This document shows positions 1 through 16,649 of a stretch of 64,000 bases of DNA, in pieces; within the stretch, counting starts at the first letter, position 1; each line of letters starts with the position of its first letter. Location of the stretch: assembly GCF_963576545.1 (NCBI RefSeq), contig NC_083644.1:28277393-28341392 (forward strand), written 5' to 3'. The notes under the pieces were generated by a model that saw nothing but the letters and a program-made list of their open reading frames with translations, searched no databases and was not told the DNA's origin. The translations under genes and the position numbers were made by a program. Source of the stretch: Limanda limanda. Lineage: Eukaryota > Chordata > Actinopteri > Pleuronectiformes > Pleuronectidae.

Positions 1-469
1 TTGGCTCCTTTCAGAAAACCCAGGATGTGCTAGAACAACAGAGCTGCTGCTGGTGTTAGCTTCACCAGTTAGCTAACTACGCTGCAACTGTTGTTTGCCT
101 GAAAACTGCGTAAACTATATGTACTTAACTCTATAACGTTGGACTACAGGTTCAATCTGATCCGATAATGCAATCAGCTAAATATACCAAGCTAACTACC
201 TGACAGCCGCCTTGGCCAGTTGGAGGCAAGGCGTTCCTCCTAACAGCCAATCACAGGTTGAGCATGGGAGACATGGGTGGGTCTAAAATAGATAGAGACG
301 CGTCACCAGGGGCAACGCCACACCACTGTGAAGGGTGTTCGGGACCACGGCGGCGCGGTCCGTTCGCGTACCCCCTCTTCTTATTTAAAAAGTACACATT
401 TATATTCTATTGCAAGAATATGTTCTCTTCACCCACAGCGCTTTTCAGTTATTCTTATTGTTATTATTA
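1..469. other. Intergenic, no gene recognised
   Basis: No splice-bounded coding exon or recognisable family is visible. Short open frames around 258-522 look like chance. A CCAAT-like motif lies near 246-250, but no adjacent gene start is seen, so it is not called as a promoter. Confidence 0.5.
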
Positions 470-3850
<3,381 letters not shown>

Positions 3851-3896
3851 TTATTTATGTATCTGTCATTTCATGTTGTATTATTTTTGAGTATAA

Positions 3897-4011
3897 TGTT
3901 AATTTTTATTGTTGTTGTTGTTGATGATGATGTTGTTATTTGTTGTTGTTGTTGATGATGATGTTGTTATTATTAGTATTATTAGTATTGTTATTATTAT
4001 TATTATCAGGA
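3897..4011. repeat. GTT/GAT/ATT trinucleotide simple repeat
   Basis: Tandem TTG, ATG and ATT trinucleotides run in blocks across about 115 bases. Any open frame through them is low-complexity and not credible as a gene. Confidence 0.85.
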
Positions 4012-4027
4012 ACACCTGGTCATCTAC

Positions 4028-4078
4028 TTTAAATGGTAAATGGTTTGGATTTATGTAGCACTTTTCTAGTATTGTATA
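4028..4078 (-). mobile_element. SINE 3' tail fragment (tRNA-headed family)
   Basis: The stretch from TAAATGGTAAATGGTTTGGA to the TAGCACTTTTCTAGT motif matches the tail of the tRNA-headed SINE seen more fully at 47105-47355 and 62342-62533. Only the tail remains, in minus orientation. Confidence 0.6.
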
Positions 4079-4085
4079 TGCAGAA

Positions 4086-5690
4086 GATGGTCTCAATTTA
4101 TATTATTTATACAAAACATTATGACTATGACTGACATGATTGTTGGTTTGAGTGTTTCAGGAAACTGCTGATTTCCTGAATTTCCACTCACAAGAGCCTC
4201 TAGAGTTTATACTCAGAATGAGTCAAAGTGGGTTGTAACCATTTCCGTGGTCCGTCCAGTCTCTCCACTGACCATGGTTCTTCTGCCAATTGGGCCTTAT
4301 GGTCTGTCTGTGGTTAGCAAATGGCAGTAAATCATAAGGATAATTGCCAGAACCATGGTCAGTCGACAGGACAGACAGACCACTAATATGGCTGCTACTG
4401 CTGAGCGAAAAACAAAAAATCTAATGAAAGTGGTCCGAGGAGAATGGCCAGACTAGCTGGAGAAGCATCTTGGAGAGAACAACATGACCAACCTTGATGT
4501 AGATGGTTCTACATGTAAAAGAAATGTTATGTCAGATGTTCATCTTAAACCATAACTTATCCTCAACCTATCATTATACCTGTAGTGGTATAAGAACAAA
4601 AACATGTTCTAGTTACAATACAAGGAGAATGATTGTCTAGAGCACAAGAATACTTGCGTTATGCCTCCCCCCTGGGGGCAGCTGTAGATGAAGGGATAAT
4701 GTCATGAATGTGATATCTCTCGAATGTCCCGAGGGCTTTTTTTCATATTCACTTGGACCCAAAAATGGAATTATTAGTTGTTGGTTGTCAGAGGTTCTGG
4801 TCACTCTGATGATCATGACAACATTTCAGATAAATTTCTAATGGGATTATATGACAGAGTGACATTTTATATTCAAAAGGTCAAAGGTTAATGTAACAAA
4901 GTGTTCAATAAAATCTCTTTCTTGGCCAGTATTCAACACAACACAGTAATAGATTGGGGAGATTGTAATAACATATTTATTTCGTCATGATTTGCTGACC
5001 AGTTAACCACGAGGCAGTTATTCTTGTTCCTAATGTATACATCATTTCACTTTATCCCCAGGCTGAAACTGAAACACACTACATAGTTTTCTTTTAAATG
5101 TTTGACTGTATGATATTTCCAAACACCCTACTTGGCCTTTATTTTATCCTCACTTTATTAAACAGTTAAAAATTGGCAGAAAAGCAGAGGCTGTGCACTA
5201 ATTCCTGTACCTTCTTAGCTGTTATGGGTCGTTACGTTTACATAGTTTATCCTTACCATCAGGCAGTACTCAAAACAGAACAGAAAAAAATGAATGAAGA
5301 GATGCAATACCCCCATCCTTTCTGAAATCCTTAAGCCATGTTTCAGTTGTCTTTGTGTATTTTCTACCATCTGTCCTCTTTTTTATTTTTTGCCTATGAT
5401 CTTTGTTTTGCCATCCAAAGTTTTATTTTTTCATTCTGCGTTTGCAGAATGTACTTCTTTCTTTTCTTTTTTTGTGACGGCCCAATCCAAAAACCTGAGA
5501 TTGTTATCATCCTCATCAGTTAATACCTACTCTGTGGACAGTTGTATCTCTTGCCTAATCAGATTTATTTTCACTCTGATGATGTCATGTTAAGATTAGC
5601 TATCACGACCGATTCAAGTATACAACTTATGTACTGGTTCCTGACACCAATGTGTGTGACTCACTCTAACGTGTGTGCCTCACTCACACA
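4086..5690. other. Intergenic; repeat traces only
   Basis: No gene is seen. An imperfect inverted repeat lies at about 4247-4386 (see findings). A stretch at about 4670-4900, containing CAAAAGGTCAAAGGTTA, resembles a dispersed repeat also present at about 48030-48215 in trappc8 intron 2. Open frames at 5294-5745 show no recognisable domain. Confidence 0.5.
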
Positions 5691-5699
5691 CAAAATGCA

Positions 5700-6868
5700 T
5701 CTATCCAGATGCTTCTCCACTTATCTGGTGCATTCGACACAGTAGATCACAAAATCCTTTTACACAGATTTGAAAGTTGGATTGATTCACAGGCACAGCT
5801 CTGAACTGGTCAAAACATACCTTACTGGCAGGACATATTTCGTTAGCCTCTGTGACCATGTTTCAAAAAGCATGATAACCTTTTCCGCATTCCACATTGT
5901 TCCACTCTAGGTCCATTATTTTTTGCTTATATATGATACCACTGAGAAGAATTATTAGTGACCATGGTGTGAACTATCATTGTTATGCTAATGAAACTCA
6001 ATTATATCTGTCCGTAGCGCCAGATGACTGTGATGCTCATAATCAAGTTATAAACTGCCTTTCCAGCGTGGAACAATGGATGAGCAACAATTTTTCTCAA
6101 ATTTTATAAATAAGAAATTCTTGTAATTGGTACTGATCACCAGAAACAAAACATTATTAGCAAACTCTGGAAGTCTGATGCATCACAACAAATCAAAAGT
6201 AAAGGACCTGGGTGTTACACTTGAGTCAGAACTAGATTTTAATTCACACATAAAGAATGTCACAAAGATTGCCTTTAATCATTAAGAGTAAGACCCTACC
6301 TCCATCTGGAAGATGCCAAAAAGTTGAACCATGCCTTTATACTGTCTCGCCTGGACTACTGTAATGCACTATAATTAGGATTACCCAAAAAATCTATTTA
6401 TCAACTATAGCTTGTGCAAAATTCCGTAGCCAGGGTTTTAATGAGAAATAGGGAAAAAAAATCACATTTCTGTGGCTTTAGCATCTTTCGACTGGCTTCC
6501 AGTATCACTGAGGGTTGATTTTAAATTATTTTACTTGGTTTTAAGTCTCTTAAAGGTACTGAACCCTCATACATCATTGTTTATCGGAATATGTTCCAAA
6601 ATGTTCCCTCAGGTCATCTTCCACGGGCTTGCTCAATATCCCAAAAATGAAATATGAAATGTTTGGGGAAGCTGCTTTCTGTTGCTATGCACCAACGGTT
6701 TGAAACAAACTCCCACCACAAGCTTCTTCTGTTGATAGTTTTAAGTAAATTTGATTTGATTTGATGTTGATAATTCTTTGATTAATAACTTTGATTTCAT
6801 TGTAAAGCATGTTGAGCTGCATTTTATGTAGGAAATATGCTGTATAAATACAATTTATTATTATTATT
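5700..6868 (+). mobile_element. Rex1/L2-type LINE fragment, reverse transcriptase pseudogene
   Basis: Several decayed reverse-transcriptase blocks lie in order on the plus strand. LSGAFDTVDHKILLHRFESW is near 5716-5775. Near 5985 there is YANETQLYLSV, where functional elements have YADDTQLYLSV, so the catalytic DD pair is lost. Near 6075 there is EQWMSNNF; near 6330 an SRLDYCNAL-like block; near 6480 SFDWLPVSLRVDFKL. The tail (6790-6868) has the TGTAAAG...TATAAATAC pattern and ends in (ATT)n, as Rex1/L2-group elements do. Frameshifts and stops separate the blocks, so the copy is dead. The 5' part (endonuclease) is absent. Rex1 versus L2/CR1 assignment needs a profile search. Confidence 0.75.
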
Positions 6869-7807
6869 AGTTTTAGCCAAACCACACATAAAATACCCTC
6901 CCGCTTTTCTGTTCTGTATCTCATGGCCCAGAGATCACTTTAATCTAGAGTTACCTTCAAATGAAGTAATATTAGATTTTAAAAAAACGAATATACCTAT
7001 TTCCAGCTGTTCCCTTCACAAAGAACCTTTTTACGCAGCTGATTAAATGACGGCTGACTCTCCAGCAGGTTGTGTACCATCCGTCAAAATGAATGTGCTC
7101 CCTATAGATATCTATTTCAGGGTTTTATTCCAACTTTTTTTTCATCTTCTTTTGCCCATCAGATTCAATATTGTCTTTGTTTCTATTCGGATGTAAAAAC
7201 CTAATCATATCTGCACCAGAAGGGTATGTCACAGGATTTCTATTGACTTTCAAGTCATACTGGGCAGCAAACTACCTTAAATTGTGCTCTCGATTTTGGA
7301 TACAAGCTAATTATCATCATTTCTAGTCCTTAAAAGCACTGGTCTTTAGCACTCTCTCATTTAGACTGAGACAGCACTCTAACTCCGAAAGTCGATTGTC
7401 AAAGTTAAGGCTAATCCTGCCTGTGTGATTTTAATGTTCATGGCCTGTTTGCTACAACAATTATTATTTTTGCACACTATTGTTGTCACATTAGCTGAAT
7501 TAGTATAACATATACTATTTATATTATTCCATATGTATTCCTCTTAAACTTTTGTTTTCTACTCATATTAATTTCTTATACCATAACTGCCTATATACTT
7601 ACTGGCTAACAATCTAGATATGAATAAATATGTATACATCTCTTTGTATATCTCCTTTACAAATACAGAACACATCCTATTGCAATTATACTCAAGTACA
7701 TCTCTCTACAAATAATATTTCATTTAGTAGGGAAGTTCGGTACTATGTACATTTTCTGTGCATTTTAATTTACATCAATTTTTTTAATCTTATTTAATAT
7801 AAGATCA
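6869..7807. other. Intergenic, no gene recognised
   Basis: A/T-rich sequence with no coding exon, RNA gene or clear repeat that I can identify. Confidence 0.5.
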
Positions 7808-7990
7808 GTGGTCATCCTCTAACCAGAAGGTTAACGGTTTGATTCCAGTCTTCCCCATTCTATTTTGCACAATTGTTGCACATAGATTCCCTGATTGAAT
7901 GTTTGTGTGAAATGTTTATGTGGCATAAACTGTACTGTTAAGCACTTTGAGTGGTCATTAAGACGGGAAAAGTGCTATATGTGTGGCATT
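7808..7990 (+). mobile_element. Degenerate tRNA-headed SINE
   Basis: The GTTTGATTCCAGTCTTCCCC stretch at 7837-7856 is a decayed B-box region. The body ends with AGCACTTTGAGTGGTCATTA and AAAAGTGCTATAT, the diagnostic 3' part of the SINE family seen at 47105 and 62342. The 5' A-box end is missing. Confidence 0.65.
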
Positions 7991-8214
7991 TGTTTGTGTT
8001 AGCAGTGCTCAGGGTACTATCAAACAATAAACATTCAGCATGTAGTGCAATTAAGAATTTATGTTTCGTGCTTTGTGTTGGACTGATGTTCATGGCTGCC
8101 ATGCTGTTTGATCAAATCTACAACCATACTGTACAGCTAAGGTATATAGGACAGTTCATCTCACACTCACAAGTAAGTGGATTTGTTTTCATCGGAGGAA
8201 AGGATGCAGTGGGC

Positions 8215-8705
8215 TAAACACTTTTTCTGATGAATTATGGCATTCTGCAGTTTCAAGAATTCGTACTACATCATTATGCATTAGACATGGTTTGTTGCAG
8301 TTTAAGGTAATAAATAAACTACATTTCAGCAGAAGCAGAATGAAGCCACACAGCACCATTTGTTATAGAGCCGCCAAAGTCTTTGAGAAAATCTCAAATA
8401 GCTGTGGAAAGAAAATACCAAATACGACCAGACCCAGGAATTGCATTATTTGGAATAGCTTCTGGAGTGTCTGCAATTACAGGTGCACAGTATGATGCCT
8501 TAGCCTTTCTGTCATTATTCGCACAGTTGTTAGTGTTGATGGAAATCTGCTTTACCACCATCACATTGTAAATGGGCGAAAATAATTATGGCACATCTCA
8601 GGCTTGAACATTTGAGATACTCCACGGAAGGCTCAGTACAAAAGTCCTTATAGGTCTGGAAACCATTCCTCCCTTACTCAAACTCACTCACAAACAGTTC
8701 AATCT
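8215..8705 (+). mobile_element. L1-like LINE ORF2 C-terminal fragment (pseudogene)
   Basis: Translation over several shifted frames gives blocks typical of the carboxy end of fish L1-type ORF2. These are an LLQFKVINKLHFSRSRM block near 8292-8345, RPDPGIALFGIASG near 8425-8465, then DALAFLSLFAQLLVLM near 8494-8541, and LEHLRYSTEGSVQ near 8604-8642. Frameshifts between blocks show that the copy is dead. The order and spacing match the end of an L1 ORF2, but the assignment rests on remembered family patterns. Confidence 0.6.
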
Positions 8706-9485
8706 CCTTTGAACGTCTCCTCAGGTTTCACATGTTTATGTGTTTGTGCATTATCAGCATAGATTTGTTTGTGTAAAAAAAGTGTACCTCTGTTAATAAA
8801 TCTCTTTCTTCCCTGAGTGTGGGGCCTCTAATGTGTTTCCCCAAGTCCCATATGCAGCCAAAGTGTCTGAGCAGCTCCATTTTCTCATGTTTTAATTATT
8901 TTTTTTGTTATGTCTAAACCTAAATCAGTTTTTTTTAATCTCCTGCCATCCATCATCACTGTCTTCAGTTTTTTCAATGGAACATTGTGAAGATAGGGAT
9001 GATCCATGCAAATCTCATCTTTGACATGTAGGTGTTCTGGATCCATCTGGTCCAGACTGGAGGTCCACTCCTGTTAGTGACTGGTCAGGTGCTCTGACTG
9101 TTCTGATACTACATCCACATGGTTTTATTACGTTTTATGAAAGTTTTCTTGTTAATCGTTTCTTTGAATTATTGGACCTGTGGCAACTGATTGATCAGAA
9201 ATCATTTGTATATTGTGACTATCTAATGTTTATATTGCACACTTTCTATATTCCTGCTTATGCACAAAGATACCACAGAAAGTACCTTGTATATGTTAAC
9301 CCACTTGGAAATACATTTCTGATTCTGACTCTTTTTTTTTGTATTGCCAGTTTCTATGAGAGTGAAAATACAAGTCTAGAGGGTCAGGATAAAAGTGACA
9401 TTTGATAGGAAATATAGTGTAGGATGGTTAAAAATAAAGTGAGGATTCTTGGGTGCCATTAATACCTTTTATTTCTCAGTTAGTT
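8706..9485. other. Intergenic, no gene recognised
   Basis: No coding exon or RNA gene seen. The open frame at 9172-9405 has no splice context or recognisable family. Confidence 0.45.
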
Positions 9486-9492
9486 TCATCAG

Positions 9493-9780
9493 TTAATCAA
9501 TCAGTATTTGGTGTGAGAACCCCTTCCTGCAGCACCAGTTCTCCTCCATACACATATAGTAGTTTCTCAGCAGTGAGGTTGTTCTTGTATCTTGGAGAAC
9601 CTGCCACAGTTGTTCCGTGGATTCAATCTGTCTCCTCTTTTGACCCCAGACTGACTCCATGTTGCTGAGACCAGGTCTCTGTGGGCTCCAGACCATCTGC
9701 TGCAGGACACATCGTTCTTCTTCTCTCTGAAAATATTCTTTGTGACTCTATCTGAGGGTTTTTACTGATAGAGGGAGAGC
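9493..9780 (-). mobile_element. Tc1/mariner-type transposase C-terminal relic
   Basis: The minus strand encodes SPQRPGLSNMESVWGQKRRQ followed by a STEQLWQVLQDT block. This corresponds to the third catalytic motif of DD-E transposases (SPDLN.IESVW...) and the following STEELW..LQ..W segment. The acidic residue of the ESVW motif is kept. The preceding part (to about 9780) continues in shifted frames. The first two catalytic aspartates are not found, so only the 3' end of a dead transposase remains. Confidence 0.65.
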
Positions 9781-9919
9781 TTGACTGGGCACTGTCAGCC
9801 ACAGCAGACCGAGTTCTCCCTGGAATCAAATGGAAGACGATGGTAACAAATGAGTGGCATATTATCTCGAGATACATGCTGGGCTTGAGTAGTCATACAA
9901 TCAACTGTAAGAAATACAC

Positions 9920-10172
9920 AATGGGGCGATGGTTAGCACTGGACCCACAGCATGAAGGTTGCAGGTCTGAATCCCTGTGTCTGGGTGGGTTTCCTCCAGG
10001 TACATGCAGAGACTCTAAATTGACCATAGGGATGAATGTGAAGGTGAATCTTTGTTTGCCTCTTTATGTTGGCCTTGTGATGGACTGGCGTACAGGCTGA
10101 ACTCCGCCTCTCGCCCAGCCCCCCTTCGCGACCTTCAGAAGGATAAGCGGTATAATTAATGGATGTATGGAT
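9920..10172 (+). mobile_element. SINE-like element with GGATG-type tail
   Basis: The element starts near GGGGCGATGGTTAGCAC, has GCATGAAGGTTGCAGGTCTG followed by AATCCC (a decayed tRNA-like B box), then ACTCTAAATTGACC and GATGGACTGGCG. It ends near AGGATAAGCGGTATAATTAA followed by ATGGATGTATGGATG. This is a well-known teleost repeat architecture. The central part is shortened relative to the usual form. A fragment of the same family lies at about 19155-19395. Confidence 0.65.
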
Positions 10173-11261
10173 GTTATAAATGCTTTTGAGATTAAGAGCA
10201 GCACAGACTGTTTTTTATCCAGTGTTTTATCCAATATTATTGATTATAATTGTCATATTAACCAAGGGCTCTAGGAATTCTGGTAAAGAAGCAGATTTAC
10301 ATATTCTATGGTAGCTGTTGACTTCCCCGGAATCTCCACTTTTGTGCAGGGTTACAACTGTTGGACTCTCACGTGAATCTGGAATTATTCCTGTGTGGAC
10401 AACCAGACACAAAGCGAGTCGAGTATCTTCAACTGTGGTTTGACATTGCAGCAACCTCATCAGAGCTCAGTGATGATCTGCAGTGGTAACCACAGTGACA
10501 GAAAACGTGTTCTTAGAGGAAGTAGAGGAGGCAACTGGGCCTCCCTCTGCTGGACAGACGACAAAACTGTCTGCAATTGACTGCAGACAGGTGGCGCACA
10601 TGCGAGTTTGCCCTCAACGGTTTTTGCCAGAGAATTTGAATGTGGTTAACATTGGGAAAGAGTCAATTTTCCACCAAAGCACAATATTACACTGAATCTA
10701 TAACCAAGTAATTTCGTTGCCGAAACATTACTGAACTAAGACTGAAAATAAGTCACTAAGGCCTTGAGCCAAACTTCTCCCAACACATCATTGATTGAAA
10801 GAGCGCAGGAGAGAAAAGGACTAAAAGCTGTTACCATGGACAGTCTATGAGAATTAATACCAGTCTTTGTTGTTATTTGTGGAGGCAGATGACATCGAAT
10901 CATGTTCTCAACAGATTTGACACCTTTCAAAATTGTAGAGAAGTTGTTGTGAGTAGACAAGAGAGCAAAAGGTAAATAATAATTTGTGCCACTGAGGAAC
11001 AAATTCTTGCCATCGTGGGGTCATTGAGAATAGATTGATGAGGGGATATTATTGTTAATTTTGCATAAGACTTTAACAAACTGTGAGAAGTGAAGGGTTT
11101 TGAATTCTTAGTGAATGAACTGTAGCCTGATCTAAGAGTTTTATTCATTTATCTCAGCTCTTAAAGGTTTTTATAGTCACTTGACTGTAAGTGTAAATCC
11201 ATTGATTGTCTTCAACAAAATATCTGAGCAGGATTGTGTCATACCACATGTGTAATCTGTA
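10173..11261. other. Intergenic, no gene recognised
   Basis: No exon with credible splice sites or family similarity is visible. Confidence 0.45.
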
Positions 11262-12299
11262 CTTGAGTGCAGGCACGTGCACAGACATTTTGGGGGGCAG
11301 GTGCTCAAACCCAAAAAAAAGGGCACCCATCGCCAAAATTGTTTATGAAATTAAAAATAATAATAATAAATCAATAAAAACTTACTCATTCTCCCTCATT
11401 TGTTTTACTTGTTGATGGCCTGATCCAATATAAAATAGAGATGCTACCCTGAGCTGCTTGTTGCAGTTCCCTATCCTTCTGCTTTTGGAGTCTGTCTTTT
11501 CTTGGCATTATGCTGCAAATGTTGTAAATGAGATAAATAAATGTCGTGCATAATAATCAAGAGTGACTTACATAATCTCTATAAAGCTGACAACACAGTA
11601 CACACACATTTTTGTTTACTGTTTTCTGACAGAGTTGAAGTATAAGCAGCACAACACTAATAATATACCACAATATAACTCACCAGACTGTCATGTAGCT
11701 CAACTTAAGACCTACCTTTCATTTCAATAATTACGATTTTAAATGAAACAAAACTAGTGAGCTTAATTTGTAGAATAGTAAAACTGCCTTTAAATTCTCT
11801 GCCTGTCTGTCTGTCTGTCTGTCTGCCTGTCTGCCTACCCTAAGGAAACGTCGGACCAGTTGCGACGTAATGTTTTCAGCGGCGCTAAAGTTGTGGTTCA
11901 TTTATCACCAAACAAAGTCGGGGGATTGCACACACAGCGTCATTACCTGTTTGTCTGATGCTGCGCGTCAGAGGAGAAGTGGCTGCAGCGTTTGGCGCTC
12001 AGCTGCATGAGGAGGAAGAGGAGGAAGAGGAGGGGGGGAGGAGGAAGAGGAGGAGGAGGGGGGCGGGGCCAGCGGAGCATGTCGGGGCGAAATTCTCACA
12101 AGAACTCAAATAAAAGCCCGTCCGATATCAAAACACATTGGGGGGGAATTGATGACAGAGAGGGTAATTTTTATTTTTAAATATTGATGAATGAAGAAAA
12201 AATTGGGCTCCAGCAGAAGGGCACTTTTCTCATCCAGGGCAAAAGGGCTGGTGCTTGAGCACCACTAGGGGTCTATCTGTGCACGTGCCTGCTTGAGTG
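11262..12299. mobile_element. Complete hAT-type non-autonomous DNA transposon with 8-bp duplication
   Basis: The flanking octamer CTTGAGTG occurs at 11262-11269 and again at 12292-12299. Between them, 11270 starts CAGGCACGTGCACAGA and 12291 closes the exact reverse complement TCTGTGCACGTGCCTG, a 16-bp perfect terminal inverted repeat. A looser match continues inward (GGTGCTCAA and GGGCAC motifs on both sides). The 1022-bp body has no transposase frame; it holds a (GTCT)n run near 11804-11838 and a GGA/GAA purine run near 12008-12062. An 8-bp duplication with CAGG ends fits the hAT superfamily. Confidence 0.85.
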
Positions 12300-12830
12300 A
12301 ATACCCAAGAGTGTCCACACTCCTGCAGTGAGAGCACGTATAGGGCCTGTGCAGCAGAATACAGCAATGAGCAGAAATACATGACACATGCAGGCATCTC
12401 CTCCTTGATGCCGCAGGTGTGGGTTTCAGAATAGACTGTCCTCAACACAAGTTGATTTATAGGTTAGTGGATGTGAAATAAACGTAAAATTAAGCAACAT
12501 TACACATTTCATATGAAACAACCTTAAGACTTCTATCGAGCAAATAATTTACTCTGTGGTCTAGCTATTCATCATTCAGTGGAAAAGAAATCAAAACAGA
12601 TCACAGCTTATTCAGTTGGTGTTTCTCATGATGTAAAGAATTTGCTCTGTACACCCTGTTTTAGGTCTGATTCATAATATTGAGAGACAACCGAGATTTT
12701 AAGTTCATCAGCAAACTACATCCTTTCAGTGTCTGTGTATTGGAGTCATGCAAGCTCATCCATTGTTGTGGAGCGAACTTGAGAGAGCTCACTGGACCCA
12801 AACTTAGAAACTGTCAAAGATCCTTTAAAA
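12300..12830. other. Intergenic, no gene recognised
   Basis: No gene or clear repeat seen. The open frame at 12680-12961 overlaps the start of the L1-like fragment. Confidence 0.4.
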
Positions 12831-12834
12831 TGTC

Positions 12835-13385
12835 AATATTGCTTCTCAACAATAATGACTTTAGGATACCCAGTTTTCCCGAGGCACCTGAATCAAACGC
12901 TGCTGACGTGTTGCATAGATTACACCCAATGCACAAAAGGTCCTATTTCTGTTATTTATGACACGCTGAACTAAATTAAAACCACTTGGGAGCAGATTCT
13001 TAAATCTTCAATATTGGAAGACGTATATGACACAACCTCTAACTGGTTAATTCAACATCCCTTGTGCCCGTTACTGGCTACTACAGTTTAAGGGGGTGCA
13101 CAAGGCCCACATGTCTAAAGCCAAATTGTCTCTTTTCTACCAAGTCGGAACCCCTACTGTGAAAGATGCAAAACAGGTGAGGCCTCCCATATACACGTTC
13201 TGGACTTGTCCTAGTCAAGGAAAATATTGGAGGGACATCTTCCAAACTCTGTCCCTAACCATCTGGTCGCCCTTTTCATCCCCACTGGAGAGGTTTTCAC
13301 ATCTGACTCCAACCAAGGCTCAAACAGTCCTTTGCCTCCCTGATGGCACGTTGGGTTATACTTCTTATGGGGTGGGGTAGATTTT
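12835..13385 (+). mobile_element. L1-like LINE ORF2 C-terminal fragment (pseudogene)
   Basis: In frames broken by stops and shifts, the plus strand reads IPSFPEAPESNAADVLHRLH, then LEDVYDTTSNWL. Next comes VHKAHMSKAKLSLFYQ near 13098, followed by TFWTCPSQGKYWRDIFQTLS near 13195. The FW.CP...YW..IF..LS pattern is the C-terminal signature of L1-type ORF2 proteins. It matches the kind of fragment at 8215-8705, but the overlap is too short to say the two are the same family. Not functional. Confidence 0.6.
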
Positions 13386-13704
13386 AAAAAAAAGTGCATC
13401 TATAAACATACATCAAAAGAACAGTTGGCTACATATCCCCTACTTACACATACTATGTAATGCACTACTGTAATGGAACATATTACAACTTCTATATCAT
13501 CTCAGCGTCCCACTCAGATTGCCGTGCATCATGCTTGTGTTCTGAAGTATGTTAAAAGTTTTTACAAAAATGAAACCCAACATCAACTCAAAATGGAGCA
13601 GAGTTGTATCTTATATGAATGGACCAAGAGAACCACACCTAAACCCCAATTTCACGTAAATAAAAGACAAATAACACAAGTCTGACTTCATAGTTTATCA
13701 AATG

Positions 13705-13710
13705 TTTATT
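13705..13710 (-). promoter_or_regulatory. rpl36: rpl36 polyadenylation signal AATAAA
   Basis: AATAAA on the minus strand begins 12 bases past the rpl36 stop codon (13723-13725). The very short 3' UTR fits a ribosomal-protein mRNA. Confidence 0.75.
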
Positions 13711-13722
13711 AAGAGTGACAGA

Positions 13723-15688
<1,966 letters not shown>

Positions 15689-16610
15689 GTCTATTAAAGA
15701 GCACACACAGACACACAAAAATGAGTTCAAATGTAAACAGATGTTTTAATTTAGCAGCTTGACCAGATGCAGTGGGGACTTCCCACCTTACCTAGTTATC
15801 AGACATGTTCAAACTATTCATATACAAACACGCCCCCTTGATGGGAAAGTTGTCCCTGGAAGCACAGGTTTGACTAGACCACTGTGAGACTTTTACTTGT
15901 TAGACAAACCTGTGGATATTATTGAACAATTCACTTCATGGTCCGTTTTGCTCAGTGTTAAGTAGTTCTATTTGAACCCTGCCTGTCACAAAGCCCGTTT
16001 TACTTCCAACAAGTAAATTATTCTTGTGAGTAAACCAGGAGACATCCAGGTTGGCAGTGCTCACTACACTGAATTGCAATAAGGCGTTATGTTCACCACT
16101 GACCGCTTCAACGCTACACTGGGCTGCTTTGGTCCCACCAAAAAGGTAGGAAAGTGAAGTTGCAGCTGGTGCAAATTATTCAGGAAAAGACAAGTAGACC
16201 GAGGTCTCGTACAGTGTGTCCGTAAATCTATGGCTGCCGACAGCGTCCAGCTACTGACTTAGCTTCATGCTACATGCAAACCCGGTGATGCTACACAGAC
16301 TAAAGCTCTGGTTCATGTATTCAACCAAATAGGATAAACTGCGCTCTGTGCCTAAGTGAAGACCGGAACCCATTCCAGCTGATAATAAGCTGAAGCAGTG
16401 TTTTACACATGAACAGACCCAGGTACTGGTTAGCCACCAATGCAGCTACATTTTATCATTTATTAGGTTAGCTTATGTGCCACAATACTGGAGGTATACG
16501 TTTGGCGAATTCAACAGGCTGCGATACATTCAGTTTAATAAGGAGAAAGTAACGGATGGCAGTGATTAAAGATGGGTTTGTTCAGATAGTTCTCGACGCT
16601 GGAATCCTAC

Positions 16611-16641
16611 CTGCTGTCTGTGATGGCGGTCAGGCCGGAAG
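16611..16641 (-). promoter_or_regulatory. rpl36: rpl36 non-coding first exon with 5'-TOP start
   Basis: On the minus strand CCTTCCGGCC is followed by TGACCGCCATCACAGACAGCAG and a GTAGGATT donor at 16610. A pyrimidine-rich CTTCC start (about 16641) fits the 5' terminal oligopyrimidine tract of ribosomal-protein mRNAs, and the splice to the AG at 15691-15692 puts ATG two bases into the next exon. The exact first base is inferred. Confidence 0.65.
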
Positions 16642-16649
16642 GACTGTGG

